Assembly: GCF_001613385.1 (NCBI RefSeq) | Contig: NZ_BDCG01000015.1 | Coordinates: 186,001-250,000 of the forward strand | Direction: 5' to 3' | From: Nocardia flavorosea NBRC 108225 | GTDB taxonomy: Bacteria; Actinomycetota; Actinomycetes; Mycobacteriales; Mycobacteriaceae | Length of the DNA stretch: 64,000 nt | Part shown: positions 8,155 through 17,951 of the stretch, in pieces | Layout: each line of letters starts with the position of its first letter | Numbering within the stretch: the stretch's first letter is position 1 | Translations under genes and position numbers: made by a program | Notes under the pieces: generated by a model | The model's input: only the letters and a program-made list of their open reading frames with translations | Databases searched by the model: none | What the model was told of the DNA's origin: nothing

Positions 8155-9993
8155 TCAGTCAGGGTCGGTCCAGCCGATGTTCAGTGATGCCAAGACCGTG
8201 GCGAGCGCGAGCCGCATATCGGGTTCCTCGATACGCCGCAATACCGCTTCGTCGATATCGGTGAGGTCCAGCGTTTCGTCGTTGGCCAGCCGGAACTCAC
8301 GTTCCTCTTCGGCCGCCTCGATCACATTGCGGATGAACCGGCCATTGCCCGCGAGGTCGACGCCGCGGCGCGGCTGTCCACTCTGATCGGTGCTCTCCAT
8401 CGCGTACAAGCGGTCGCAGGCCCTGATCAGCACCTTCAGTGCCGCCTCGGACAAATCGGAATCGCGTTTCTTGGCGATCACCTCACCGATCTGTCCGAGT
8501 TCGGTCGCATTGTAGGACGGGAACTGCAGACGTTTGGCGAAACGGGAAGCCAGACCATCGTTCGCCGCGAGCAACCGGTCGATCTCACCGTCGTAGCCCG
8601 CGATGATGACCACCAAGCGGTCGCGGTCGTTCTCCATCCGCGCCAGCAGCGTATCCACCGCTTCGCGACCGAACGCGTCACCGCCGGAAAGTCCCGTCTG
8701 GATGAGGGTGTAGGCCTCATCGATGAACAGAACACCGTCCATCGCACCATCTATCAGTTTGTTGGTCTTGATCGCCGTACTGCCCAGATGCTCGCCGACG
8801 AAATCCGCGCGTTTGGCCTCCACCATCTTCTCGGTCTGTAGCAGGCCGAGACCGCAGTAGATCTTGGCCACCACCCGGGCGATGGTGGTCTTACCAGTAC
8901 CGGGCGGTCCGGTGAAGGCCAGATGCTGGCCGCGCGGCACACTGGCCATCCCTTTCTCGGCGCGGATCTTGGCCAGCTGTGCGGTCGATTGCAACTTGGC
9001 GACCTGGGTTTTCACCGAGGCCAGCCCGATCTGTGAATCCAGCTCCGCCCGCGCCTCGGTCAACGTTTCCTTGGCGCGGTCCTGCACCTCCGCCCGGTTC
9101 ATCTGCTCCATCGTGGGGGAGGAGGCCGGATCCCATTTATCGGTGCGAGCGGCGATGACATCGCGGCTGGTGACGGTGATCCGGAAGGTGCGATCGCGCA
9201 TAGCCGAAGCGTTGGCCTCGAAGTCCGGCGCCTGCGAGTACACCTTCTCGAACAGGGCCTGCGCCTCGTCCTCGTTACCGGTTTCGCGCAGGCACAGGCC
9301 GCGGCAGAACATGGCGGTTGTCCGGGCGGCGGGGATCGGGCCTTGTTCGGCGGCCTGCATCCGGCGGATCGATTCGGCGAACAAACCAAGTTGGGCGCAG
9401 GCCGTCCCGACCATCACATGCGCCCCCGCTGCCAGATAAGGATCGTCCCATTCCGCCGAGCCCGCCAGGACGGTCATCACGTCTGACCAGCGTTGCGTGG
9501 TGTAGTGCAACACTCCGCGCACATACGCGGCGATGCGGTTGTCGGCTTCGCGTCCGGCATCGTTCAGTTGGCCCTTACGGTATTGCTCGAGCTGGTCCAG
9601 GACCCGCTCCGCCTCGTCCAGGTCCTTGTCCGCTATGAGCTGCGCGGCCCAGGCGAGGGAGATCTCGGTGCGGCTGGACAGCGGGTAGTCGATGTAGAGG
9701 CCGGGCTGGAAGCGACCTGCCAGTTCACGCGGCCGCAGGCCCACCCGGCGTTGCTCCCGATACAGCGTGCTGTCACAGGTCTTCTGCAGGTTGAACAGCA
9801 CATCCTTGGTGAGCTCACCGGCGGCCGCCCGGCCCAGCCAGGCATCGCACATACCGGGATCCCATTCGGTGGCGCGCTGGAAGGCCAGCTTGGCGTACTC
9901 GAGGTCGCGGGCGGACTCCTGCCCCTCGATGGACAATCCGAGCGACAGAACCCCGGCGTCGAATGCACGTTGAGCTTGGCGGTTGCCGGTCAT
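8155..9993 (-). CDS. eccA: Type VII secretion AAA+ ATPase EccA
   Basis: A 612-residue cytosolic protein. The N-terminal half is helical and TPR-like; the C-terminal half is a CbbX-type AAA+ domain with Walker A GPPGTGKT at 362-369 and Walker B ending Asp425-Glu426 (VLFIDEA). The family length is about 570-620. EccA is thought to release EspG chaperones and handle substrates before export, which fits the EspG and PE/PPE-like genes here. ATG 9993 has an upstream GGGGAG. EccA is normally absent from ESX-4, so its presence marks this locus as ESX-1/2/3/5-like. It is transcribed away from eccD. Confidence 0.92.
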   Translation of the reverse strand: MTGNRQAQRAFDAGVLSLGLSIEGQESARDLEYAKLAFQRATEWDPGMCDAWLGRAAAGELTKDVLFNLQKTCDSTLYREQRRVGLRPRELAGRFQPGLYIDYPLSSRTEISLAWAAQLIADKDLDEAERVLDQLEQYRKGQLNDAGREADNRIAAYVRGVLHYTTQRWSDVMTVLAGSAEWDDPYLAAGAHVMVGTACAQLGLFAESIRRMQAAEQGPIPAARTTAMFCRGLCLRETGNEDEAQALFEKVYSQAPDFEANASAMRDRTFRITVTSRDVIAARTDKWDPASSPTMEQMNRAEVQDRAKETLTEARAELDSQIGLASVKTQVAKLQSTAQLAKIRAEKGMASVPRGQHLAFTGPPGTGKTTIARVVAKIYCGLGLLQTEKMVEAKRADFVGEHLGSTAIKTNKLIDGAMDGVLFIDEAYTLIQTGLSGGDAFGREAVDTLLARMENDRDRLVVIIAGYDGEIDRLLAANDGLASRFAKRLQFPSYNATELGQIGEVIAKKRDSDLSEAALKVLIRACDRLYAMESTDQSGQPRRGVDLAGNGRFIRNVIEAAEEEREFRLANDETLDLTDIDEAVLRRIEEPDMRLALATVLASLNIGWTDPD

Positions 9994-10280
9994 TGCAGGC
10001 GCTCCCCGAATTCTTGTATAGGCGTGAAGAGAACGATTATCTGGATACCAGACTACCGATCGCGCACGCCTCGGTGCTCCGATACATTGGTTCAGTTGCC
10101 GGGAGGACGCAACGCCAGGTCATCCAGCTGGGAGTGCTCGACAATTGCGGAAGTTACTGATACAGCCACTGTCCCGCATCGCGGCAGCACCGGAGAACGA
10201 AATGCGGATGGCGGTAAAATGAATTGTCTACGTCCGAGGCGTGAATTGTTGATCGGAACGTGGGTGGGGAGGTGAGTACA
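9994..10280. promoter_or_regulatory. Divergent eccA/eccD regulatory region
   Basis: About 285 bp between the divergent eccA and eccD starts, locally less GC-rich than its surroundings. A TAAAAT hexamer at 10215-10220 is a plausible -10 box for eccD-mycP. No -35 box or operator could be assigned with confidence. Confidence 0.4.
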
Positions 10281-11759
10281 GTGGTCGAAACGCCGAGCGC
10301 CACCCGCGCGCAGGAACCGGAGCTGAGCCGGGTTTCGGTGATCGGGGGCAACACTCAGGTCGATGTGGGGCTGCCCGCGACGGTGCCGATCGCGAGCTTC
10401 ATCGCGGATCTCGTGGCACTGATCGAATCGCGTAACCCGGCTCTGCCGGATTCCGAGGACGATGCGGGTCCGCTCGACGCCCAGCACTGGACCCTGGCCC
10501 GGCTGGGCCGCGAGGCGATCGCGCCGAGTCGCACCCTCACCGAGGCCGAGGTATACGACGGTGAACTCCTGGTACTGCGCAAGGTCGGCGCGAAGGAAGC
10601 GCCCGCGTTGTTCGACGATGTGATCGATGCGGTATCCCGGCTCACGGCCGAGGAATTCACCGGATGGTCGGGCGCGGCAGCGCGCTGGATGGGCCTTGTC
10701 GTCTCGCTGTTCGCCGTACTGACCACGCTGGCCGTGCTGGTGCTGTCCCGCGGCGCCGGTGATCCGCTGGCGCCGGGGCTGGCGCTGCTCGGCGCCGGCC
10801 TGGGCGCACTGGTAGCGGCGGGGATCACCGCACGCAGATACGGCGACGAGATCACCGGTACGTGGTTGTCGGCCGACGGGCTGCTGCTGTTGTTCGGTGG
10901 CGCCGGACTGCTGGTTCCGGGGACTCTCGGCAGTCCCCATCTGCTGCTGGGGAGTTCGGTTCTGCTGGTGGCCGCGGTCCTCGGGTACCGGCTGACCGGA
11001 GTGGGCGCCACGCTCTTCTCCTGCGCGGCGGCCGCCGCGGTAATCGGTTTGGTCACCGCCGTGATCTATCTCCTCTGGCATCCGGGCCTGCCGAAGGTGG
11101 GCGCCGGACTGCTGGTCGCCGGCATCATGATCCTGTCCATGGTGCCGCGGCTGGCGGCGCTGCTGGCCAGGTTGCCGGTCCCGCCGGTACCGACAGCGGG
11201 CGCGGCGATCGATCCGGCCGATCACGAACCGCGGCCGACCATCGAAGGTATCGGCGCGATCGGCGCGACCGCCTTGCCGTCCGCGGCCGGGCTGGGAGAG
11301 CGGGCCCGGCGGGCCAACCAGTTCCAGACCGGTCTCGTCGCCACCTGCACCGCCACCGCGGTGATCGGCGCGTTCGCGGTCGCCGACCCGCTGGGCCCCT
11401 ACCGTTGGCAAGGCATCACCCTGGCCGTCATCACCGCGATCATCCTGGCGTTGCGAGGCCGGTCGTTCGCCGATATCGCCCAGGCTGCCGTGCTGATCGG
11501 TGGCGCCTGTACGACCTTCGTGGCGCTGATCGCCGGATTGTCGTTCGGCGACAGCGGTCTCATCCTGCTCTGCGCCGGCATCCTGCTCGCCTTCACGCTC
11601 GGCGTAGTCGGGTTCGGGGTGATCGGTCCGCGTATCGAGGTCACCCCGGTCGTCCGCCGGATGATCGAGCTCTTCGAGTATGCGCTGATCATGGCGGTGA
11701 TCCCGCTGGTGCTGTGGATGATGGGTATCTACGGCATGGCCCGGAACCTGAGCCTATGA
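10281..11759 (+). CDS. eccD: Type VII secretion integral membrane protein EccD (locus 1)
   Basis: A protein of about 492 residues. An N-terminal ubiquitin-like domain (roughly residues 10-95) is followed by about 11 hydrophobic helices, the EccD architecture; EccD dimers form the membrane vestibule of the ESX channel. Three in-frame GTG starts exist (10260, 10272, 10281). GTG 10281 is preferred because GGGGAGG lies 5-9 bp upstream, but the start is uncertain by up to seven codons. The stop overlaps the mycP start (ATGA), so the two genes are translationally coupled. Confidence 0.9.
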   Translation: MVETPSATRAQEPELSRVSVIGGNTQVDVGLPATVPIASFIADLVALIESRNPALPDSEDDAGPLDAQHWTLARLGREAIAPSRTLTEAEVYDGELLVLRKVGAKEAPALFDDVIDAVSRLTAEEFTGWSGAAARWMGLVVSLFAVLTTLAVLVLSRGAGDPLAPGLALLGAGLGALVAAGITARRYGDEITGTWLSADGLLLLFGGAGLLVPGTLGSPHLLLGSSVLLVAAVLGYRLTGVGATLFSCAAAAAVIGLVTAVIYLLWHPGLPKVGAGLLVAGIMILSMVPRLAALLARLPVPPVPTAGAAIDPADHEPRPTIEGIGAIGATALPSAAGLGERARRANQFQTGLVATCTATAVIGAFAVADPLGPYRWQGITLAVITAIILALRGRSFADIAQAAVLIGGACTTFVALIAGLSFGDSGLILLCAGILLAFTLGVVGFGVIGPRIEVTPVVRRMIELFEYALIMAVIPLVLWMMGIYGMARNLSL

Positions 11760-13162
11760 GCGTTCGATCACCGCGACGGCTGCTGCGAATGGTATGTGCC
11801 CTCACCGTATTCGGTGCGGTGGCGCTGCCCGGCTCGGTCGCAGCGGCCGTACCGCCACCGGCCGTCGACCCGGGTGGGCTGGCGGCCGCGCAGGCGATCA
11901 GCGGCCGGCCCGCCCCGCTGGAACCCACCGAACAGAGCGCGGTCTGTGCCGAGCCGGTGCTCACCGGTGCACCACCCAGTGCGCCACCGGTATCGCAGCA
12001 GGTGCTGAATCTACCGGCGGCCTGGCAGTTCAGCCGCGGCGCGGGTCAGAAGGTCGCGGTGATCGATACCGGAGTGAACCGGCATCCGCGGCTGTCGCGG
12101 TTGCAACCCGGCGGCGACTACGTCTCCGATACCGACGGCACGGTCGATTGCGATGGGCACGGCACGCTGGTCGCCGGGATCATCGCCGCCCAGCCCAGCC
12201 CCCACGACGCCTTCGCCGGCGTCGCTCCCGACGCGGAGATCCTGAGTATCCGCCAGCTGAGCCTGGCGTACGAGAAGAAGGACAACAACAACCGCGACGC
12301 TCCCGGCAAGATCAGCACCGCCGGTTACGGCACCGTGCTCACTCTGGCCGGTGCGGTGGTCCGCGCCGTGGACATGGGTGCCACGGTGATCAATATTTCC
12401 GAGGTGGCCTGCACCCGGGCCGGGCTGGACACCGCCGACGGTGCTCTCGGCGCCGCGGTGAAATACGCCTACGACCGCAATGTGGTGGTCGTGGCCGCGG
12501 CCGGGAACCTGCAGAGCGACGGTGCCTGCCAGAACCAGAACTCCGGCTCCGGCTGGGAATCGGTGGCCACGGTGGCCAGCCCGGCCTGGTTCTCGCCCTA
12601 TGTGCTCGCCGTCGGCTCTGTGGACCCGAACGGCCAGGCTTCTGAGCTGTCGCTGAACGGGCCGTGGGTGCAGGTGGCCGCGATCGGCCGAAATATCGTC
12701 TCGCTGGACAGCAAACCCGGTGGCACCGGACTGGTCGACGGCGTGCAGACGAGCGAGGGTATCCGGTCGGTGGAGGGCACGAGTTTCGCCGCGCCCTATG
12801 TCGCGGGCCTGGCGGCGCTGGTGCGGTCGCGGTTTCCCGAACTCACGGCCGCGCAGGTGATGGACCGGATCACCCGCACCGCGCATGGCCCGGGCACCGG
12901 CCGCGACGACGAGATCGGGCACGGCCTGATCGATCCGCTGGCCGCCCTCACCGCCGAGTTGCCAGCCGAACCGGTCGGAGTGGGAGCGGCGGCCGCCCGG
13001 CCCATCGCCGCGCCGGTTCCTCCCCCCGGCCCCGATCCGCGACAGCGCTGGATCGCGATCGCAGGTTCGGTGGTGTGCCTGTCGGCGTTGGCCATCGGTG
13101 CGGCGATCGCCTACCCGTTCCGCCGTCCGCAACGCGAACTCGACCTGGAACCGGACCCGTAA
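11756..13162 (+). CDS. mycP: Type VII secretion-associated serine protease mycosin (locus 1)
   Basis: A 468-residue subtilisin-family protease anchored in the membrane. It has a signal peptide (cut near AVAAA, about residue 30), a catalytic triad Asp104 (VIDTGV), His135 (DGHGT) and Ser343 (GTSFAAP), oxyanion Asn251, and a C-terminal membrane helix followed by a short basic tail. Mycosins stabilise the ESX complex and cleave some substrates. The start overlaps the eccD stop. The paralogue at 37.1 kb has the same length and its Ser at the same residue number. Confidence 0.94.
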   Translation: MSVRSPRRLLRMVCALTVFGAVALPGSVAAAVPPPAVDPGGLAAAQAISGRPAPLEPTEQSAVCAEPVLTGAPPSAPPVSQQVLNLPAAWQFSRGAGQKVAVIDTGVNRHPRLSRLQPGGDYVSDTDGTVDCDGHGTLVAGIIAAQPSPHDAFAGVAPDAEILSIRQLSLAYEKKDNNNRDAPGKISTAGYGTVLTLAGAVVRAVDMGATVINISEVACTRAGLDTADGALGAAVKYAYDRNVVVVAAAGNLQSDGACQNQNSGSGWESVATVASPAWFSPYVLAVGSVDPNGQASELSLNGPWVQVAAIGRNIVSLDSKPGGTGLVDGVQTSEGIRSVEGTSFAAPYVAGLAALVRSRFPELTAAQVMDRITRTAHGPGTGRDDEIGHGLIDPLAALTAELPAEPVGVGAAAARPIAAPVPPPGPDPRQRWIAIAGSVVCLSALAIGAAIAYPFRRPQRELDLEPDP

Positions 13163-13207
13163 CCACGGTCCGGTATCGACCGCCGGCTGCCGAATCGAGA
13201 AGGAATC

Positions 13208-16200
13208 ATGGCTACCGAAGGCTTTGTACGCCGACCCCGTATCGCCCCGCCGCGGGCGCCGGGCGGTGAGGTCGCACTGACGGCGCCCCCGGAGGTTCCA
13301 CGCGCCATACCGGCGCCGCTGATGATGAAGATCATGCCGGTGGTCATGGTGATCGCGGTGATCGGCATGATCGCCATGATGGCGATGATGGGCCGCAATA
13401 TGCTGGCCAATCCCTTCATGATGATGTTCCCGATGATGATGATCATGTCGATGGTGGGCATGATGGCCGGGTTCAAGGGCGGCGGTGGTAAACGTGCGGT
13501 CGAGTTGAACGAGGAACGCAAGGACTACTTCCGCTATCTGGACCAGATCCGTAAGGAAGTGCGCCGCACCGGTGGCAAACAGCTCGAATCACTCGGCTGG
13601 AGTCATCCCGAACCCGCCGATCTGCTGTCGCTGGTCGGCACCCGCCGGATGTGGGAGCGCCGTCCCAACGACCCCGATTTCGGGCATGTACGCGTCGGCC
13701 TGGGCAGTCACCGGCTCGCCACCAAACTGGCCCGTCCGGAAACCGGCCCGCTCGAAGACCTGGAACCCGTCTCGACCGTGGCGCTGCGCCGTTTCGTGCG
13801 CACGCATTCGGTGGTGCACCGGCTGCCGACCGCGGTATCGCTACGCGCCTTCCCCGCCATCAATATCGGCGGCGACCCGGCGGAGGCACGCACCCTCGTG
13901 CGCTCGATGATCACGGAATTGGCCGCCTTCCACGGTCCGGATCATCTGGCTGTCGCCATCGTCTGCAGTGACCCCGATGCACCCGTCTGGTCGTGGGCGA
14001 AATGGCTGCCGCATCTGCAGCATCCCGTCCAGCGCGACGGGATGGGTTCGGTGCGGATGATGTACCAGTCGCTCGGCGAACTGGAGACCGCACTCTCGGC
14101 GGAGCTGCTCGAGCGCGGCAGGTTCATGCGCAACCCGCAACCCACCCAGGGCCGGCTGCATCTGGTCGTCGTCATCGACGACGGCTATGTCAGCGGTAAC
14201 GAGCGGCTGGTGGCCGAATCGGGCCTGGATTCGGTCACCGTTCTCGACCTCACCGCCCCGGAAGGGGGCCTGGCCGTACGGCGCGGTCTGCAGCTGGTCT
14301 GTTCGGACGGCGAGGTGTCGGCAAAGAGCGCCGCAGGCATCGAGCGGTTCGCGACCGCGGATTCGATGAGCACCGCCGAAGCAGAAGCCTTTTCCCGTGC
14401 GCTCGCGCGGTATCGCCTGGCGACGGCCGCGCAGATCGTGAGCCTGGGCGAGGGCACCACCGCCGACCCCGGTCTGATGGCACTGTTGAAGATCTCCGAT
14501 GCCGCCCAGATCGATCCGGCCCGTGTCTGGCGGCCGCGCACCGCCCGCGAACGTTTGCGGGTGCCGATCGGGATCACCCCCGACGGGACGCCGGTGGAGA
14601 TCGATATCAAGGAGTCGGCCGAGAACGGTATGGGGCCGCACGGCCTGTGTATCGGTGCCACCGGCTCGGGTAAATCGGAATTCCTGCGCACCCTGGTGCT
14701 TTCGCTGGTGACTACCCATTCGCCGGATGCGCTGAACCTCGTACTGGTCGACTTCAAGGGCGGCGCGACCTTCCTCGGCCTGGATCCGCTACCCCATGTC
14801 GCGGCGGTGATCACCAACCTGGAAGACGAACTGTCACTGGTGGACCGGATGAAGGACGCGCTGGCCGGCGAGATGAACCGGCGTCAGGAGCTGCTGCGTT
14901 CGGCCGGTAACTACGCCAATGTCAACGATTACGAGAAGGCCCGAGCCGCGGGGATCCCGCTCGACCCGCTACCGGCGCTGTTCGTGGTGGTCGACGAGTT
15001 TTCCGAACTACTCTCGCAGAAGCCGGATTTCGCCGAGCTGTTCGTGATGATCGGTCGGCTCGGCCGCTCATTGCACGTACATCTGCTGTTGGCGTCGCAG
15101 CGCCTCGAGGAGAACAAGCTACGCGGGCTGGAATCGCATCTGTCCTACCGGATCGGCCTGCGAACGTTCTCCGCCAACGAATCCCGTGCCGTTCTCGGTA
15201 TCACCGACGCCTATCACCTGCCCAGTGTCCCCGGCTCCGGGTACCTGAAGAGCGACGCCTCCGACCCGCTGCGGTTCAACGCCAGCTACGTATCGGGCTC
15301 CTACGAGGCGCCGCAAAGTACCGCCACCGAGGACGGCGGTCCGGTGGCCCGGCAGCGCCCCGGTTTGTTCACCGCCGCGCCCGTCGAAGTCCCGGAAACG
15401 GCCGCCGAGAACACCGAGCCGGAAGAAAGCGCGGCTCCGTTCAACCCGCTGCTCGAACTTCCGCCGCCGCCGTCGCGAGTGGCCGCAGCGGCGCCGGACG
15501 GCGAGGGGGTGCCCGATTCGCTCCTCGATGTGGTGGTCAAACGGCTCACCGGCCATGGCAGGCCCGCCCACGAGGTGTGGTTGCCGCCGCTGGAGGAGTC
15601 GCCGACAGTGGATATGCTGCTGCCCGACCCGGATTGGCGTTCGCCGGTGAACCGGCACGGCCAGTTGTGGATGCCGATCGGCGTGATCGATAAACCGTAC
15701 GAGCAGCGTCGCGATGTACTCACCATCAATCTGTCCGGTGCGCTGGGCAACGTGGCGGTGGTCGGCGGCCCGCAATCGGGTAAGTCGACCACTCTGCGCT
15801 CGATCATCATGGCCACCGCCGCCACCCACACCCCCGAACAGGTGCAGATCTACTGCCTGGATTTCGGCGGCGGCAGTATGGCGGGCCTGGTCGGGACCCC
15901 GCACGTCGGTTCGGTGGCCGGCCGGCTCGACGGCGACCGGGTGCGCCGGACCATCGCCGAACTCACCTCGCTCATGCGCCAGCGCGAGGAGCGGTTCGCC
16001 GAGCAGGGTATCGAATCGATGGCCGAGTACCGCCGCCGCAAATTCGTCGCTCTGCAGCAGGGGATAGCCGATCCGTTCCCCGAGGACGCGTTCGGTGACG
16101 TCTTCCTCGTGATCGACGGCTGGGCCGCCATCCGCGAGGAATTCGAAACGCTGGAACCGCAGATCAACGCGATTGCCGGGCAGGGACTGTCGTTCGGAAT

Positions 16201-17266
16201 CCACCTGCTCATCGGCGCCTCGCGCTGGGCCGAGATCCGGCCCGTGGTCAAGGACCAGATCGGTACCCGGATCGAACTACGGCTGGGCGATCCCACCGAT
16301 TCGGAGATGGGCCGCCGGGTCGCGCACCAGGTGCCGGTGGGCCGGCCGGGTCGCGGTCTGACCGCCGACCATCTCCATATGCTCATCGCCCTGCCGAGGC
16401 TGGACTCCGACTCGGATGCGGCAAGTCTCGCCGAAGGGGTGTCGCGGGCGCGGACCGAACTGGCACAGCTGTACCCGAACCGCCGCGCGCCGCAGGTGCG
16501 GATGTTGCCGTTGAAATTCGAGCGCGCCGAGTTGCTCGAACAGGCACGGACCCGGGGAATCGAGGGCGACGCCACGAAGGTCGTGGTCGGGCTCGGGGAG
16601 TCCGAGTTGCAGCCGCTGGTCATGGATTTCAATGCCGAGCCGCATTTCATGGCCTTTGCGGACGTCGAATGCGGTAAGACCACGCTGCTGCGCAATATCG
16701 TCATGGGGATCACCGAGAACTCGACGACCGAGCAGGCGCGGGTGATCATGATCGACTACCGCCGCACGATGCTCGGTTTGATCGAAGGTGATCAGCTCGC
16801 GGGCTATTCGACGTCCTCGCAAACCTGTGGCCCGATGATCAAGGAAGTCGCCGGCTATCTGGCGAAACGTATTCCCGGATCGGATATCACACCGCAGCAG
16901 CTGCGCGACCGGAGCTGGTGGTCCGGGCCCGAAATCTACATCGTGGTAGACGATTACGATATGGTCGCCGCCGGCAGTGCGAACCCGTTCCAGCCGCTGG
17001 TCGAATTCCTGCCGCAGGCCCGCGATATCGGTATGCATCTCATCGTCGCCCGGCGTATCGGCGGCGTGTCGCGGGCGTTGTTCGACCCGATTCTGGGCAC
17101 CATGAAGAACATGTCGGTGGAAACGCTGATCATGAGCGGTTCCAAGGACGAGGGCAAACTCGTCGGCGATGTGCGGCCCACCAAACTGCCACCCGGACGT
17201 GGCGTGCTGGTATCACGGAGTCGCGGTATCGAGATGGTGCATATCGCCCATCTGGACCCGCTCTGA
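13208..17266 (+). CDS. eccC: Type VII secretion FtsK/SpoIIIE ATPase EccC (locus 1)
   Basis: A 1352-residue motor ATPase of the ESX channel in a single polypeptide (fused, not split into EccCa/EccCb). Two Met-rich membrane helices lie at about 39-61 and 68-87. Three nucleotide-binding domains follow: GATGSGKS at 483-490 with Asp596-Glu597 as Walker B; GGPQSGKS at 853-860; and a third with ADVECGKTT at 1151-1159. In the third the first Walker A residue is Ala instead of Gly. In the family, the last domain binds the substrate signal sequence. A GAGAAGGA ribosome-binding site precedes the ATG. A hairpin terminator follows the stop. Confidence 0.95.
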   Translation: MATEGFVRRPRIAPPRAPGGEVALTAPPEVPRAIPAPLMMKIMPVVMVIAVIGMIAMMAMMGRNMLANPFMMMFPMMMIMSMVGMMAGFKGGGGKRAVELNEERKDYFRYLDQIRKEVRRTGGKQLESLGWSHPEPADLLSLVGTRRMWERRPNDPDFGHVRVGLGSHRLATKLARPETGPLEDLEPVSTVALRRFVRTHSVVHRLPTAVSLRAFPAINIGGDPAEARTLVRSMITELAAFHGPDHLAVAIVCSDPDAPVWSWAKWLPHLQHPVQRDGMGSVRMMYQSLGELETALSAELLERGRFMRNPQPTQGRLHLVVVIDDGYVSGNERLVAESGLDSVTVLDLTAPEGGLAVRRGLQLVCSDGEVSAKSAAGIERFATADSMSTAEAEAFSRALARYRLATAAQIVSLGEGTTADPGLMALLKISDAAQIDPARVWRPRTARERLRVPIGITPDGTPVEIDIKESAENGMGPHGLCIGATGSGKSEFLRTLVLSLVTTHSPDALNLVLVDFKGGATFLGLDPLPHVAAVITNLEDELSLVDRMKDALAGEMNRRQELLRSAGNYANVNDYEKARAAGIPLDPLPALFVVVDEFSELLSQKPDFAELFVMIGRLGRSLHVHLLLASQRLEENKLRGLESHLSYRIGLRTFSANESRAVLGITDAYHLPSVPGSGYLKSDASDPLRFNASYVSGSYEAPQSTATEDGGPVARQRPGLFTAAPVEVPETAAENTEPEESAAPFNPLLELPPPPSRVAAAAPDGEGVPDSLLDVVVKRLTGHGRPAHEVWLPPLEESPTVDMLLPDPDWRSPVNRHGQLWMPIGVIDKPYEQRRDVLTINLSGALGNVAVVGGPQSGKSTTLRSIIMATAATHTPEQVQIYCLDFGGGSMAGLVGTPHVGSVAGRLDGDRVRRTIAELTSLMRQREERFAEQGIESMAEYRRRKFVALQQGIADPFPEDAFGDVFLVIDGWAAIREEFETLEPQINAIAGQGLSFGIHLLIGASRWAEIRPVVKDQIGTRIELRLGDPTDSEMGRRVAHQVPVGRPGRGLTADHLHMLIALPRLDSDSDAASLAEGVSRARTELAQLYPNRRAPQVRMLPLKFERAELLEQARTRGIEGDATKVVVGLGESELQPLVMDFNAEPHFMAFADVECGKTTLLRNIVMGITENSTTEQARVIMIDYRRTMLGLIEGDQLAGYSTSSQTCGPMIKEVAGYLAKRIPGSDITPQQLRDRSWWSGPEIYIVVDDYDMVAAGSANPFQPLVEFLPQARDIGMHLIVARRIGGVSRALFDPILGTMKNMSVETLIMSGSKDEGKLVGDVRPTKLPPGRGVLVSRSRGIEMVHIAHLDPL

Positions 17267-17297
17267 GCGGGCTTCTCGGAAATAGCCGGCGGGTCGT

Positions 17298-17329
17298 TGT
17301 CCGGCCGGCGTCGTCGCGCCGGCCGGACA
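17298..17329. terminator. Bidirectional intrinsic terminator after eccC
   Basis: A perfect 13-bp inverted repeat (TGTCCGGCCGGCG at 17298-17310, complement at 17317-17329) with the 6-nt loop TCGTCG. It separates eccC from the convergent acetyltransferase gene and marks the right border of the first ESX locus. Confidence 0.85.
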
Positions 17330-17333
17330 GGGG

Positions 17334-17948
17334 TCAGCCGTACGCCGGCAAGACGATCGGGTATCGCGCCAGCGGTCTCATCCGCAGGCTTGCCGATTGC
17401 GCCCCGACGAGGATGTCGCCGGCGGGCCAGCTGTCGATATGTCGTTCGAACAGCGCGCAGGAGGGGCTGCGGGTGTCCGGTCCGGCGATCCGCGCCAGGT
17501 GGAATCCGGCCCGCCGGTAGTAGGCGTGCAGATCGGAGTTGGAGGTCCAGGCATCCAGCCGGACCCAGTGGCGGCCGCGGGCACGGGTGAGGGTGGCGGC
17601 ATGGGCGAGCAATCGGCGGCCGACACCCTGGCCCGCGAAGCGCAGGTCCACGATCAGATAGTGCACGATCAGCGAATCGGCGAGCTCGATCTCAGTCCAC
17701 AGTTGTTCATCGGCGCGGTCGTTGACGGTGATCGTCCCGGCCGGGTCCCCGTTCACTTCCGCGATCCAGGTTTCCCCACCCGTCAGCGCGCGGTCGACCA
17801 CTTGCGCGAAATAGTCGATCGATAGTCCCGAGGCCTCGGTGGACCATTGGTCGGAGCCGCGGGCGGCGAGCCATGAGGCGCGTTGTAGCCGCAGGTGACA
17901 GATCAGGTTCAGATCATCGAGAGCGGCCGGCCGAATCTGCACGGTCAT
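17334..17948 (-). CDS. GNAT family N-acetyltransferase
   Basis: A 204-residue protein with the GNAT fold. The acetyl-CoA-binding motif A appears as VDLRFAGQGVGRRLLAHAA, matching the R/Q-x-x-G-x-G/A pattern, preceded by strand residues LIVHYLIV and followed by a YYRRAGF segment. The substrate cannot be read from sequence. It lies 3 bp downstream of the GntR regulator and is surely co-transcribed with it. Confidence 0.88.
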   Translation of the reverse strand: MTVQIRPAALDDLNLICHLRLQRASWLAARGSDQWSTEASGLSIDYFAQVVDRALTGGETWIAEVNGDPAGTITVNDRADEQLWTEIELADSLIVHYLIVDLRFAGQGVGRRLLAHAATLTRARGRHWVRLDAWTSNSDLHAYYRRAGFHLARIAGPDTRSPSCALFERHIDSWPAGDILVGAQSASLRMRPLARYPIVLPAYG

Positions 17949-17951
17949 GGG

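Noticed and set aside
7803..8386. Short open frames between eccB and eccA
   Set aside because: No ribosome-binding site, overlap with eccA in antisense, and Ser/Arg-rich shadow composition.
10862..11755. Upstream extension of the mycP frame
   Set aside because: It overlaps eccD out of phase and is Arg/Gly-rich; the ATGA overlap and signal peptide place the start at 11756.
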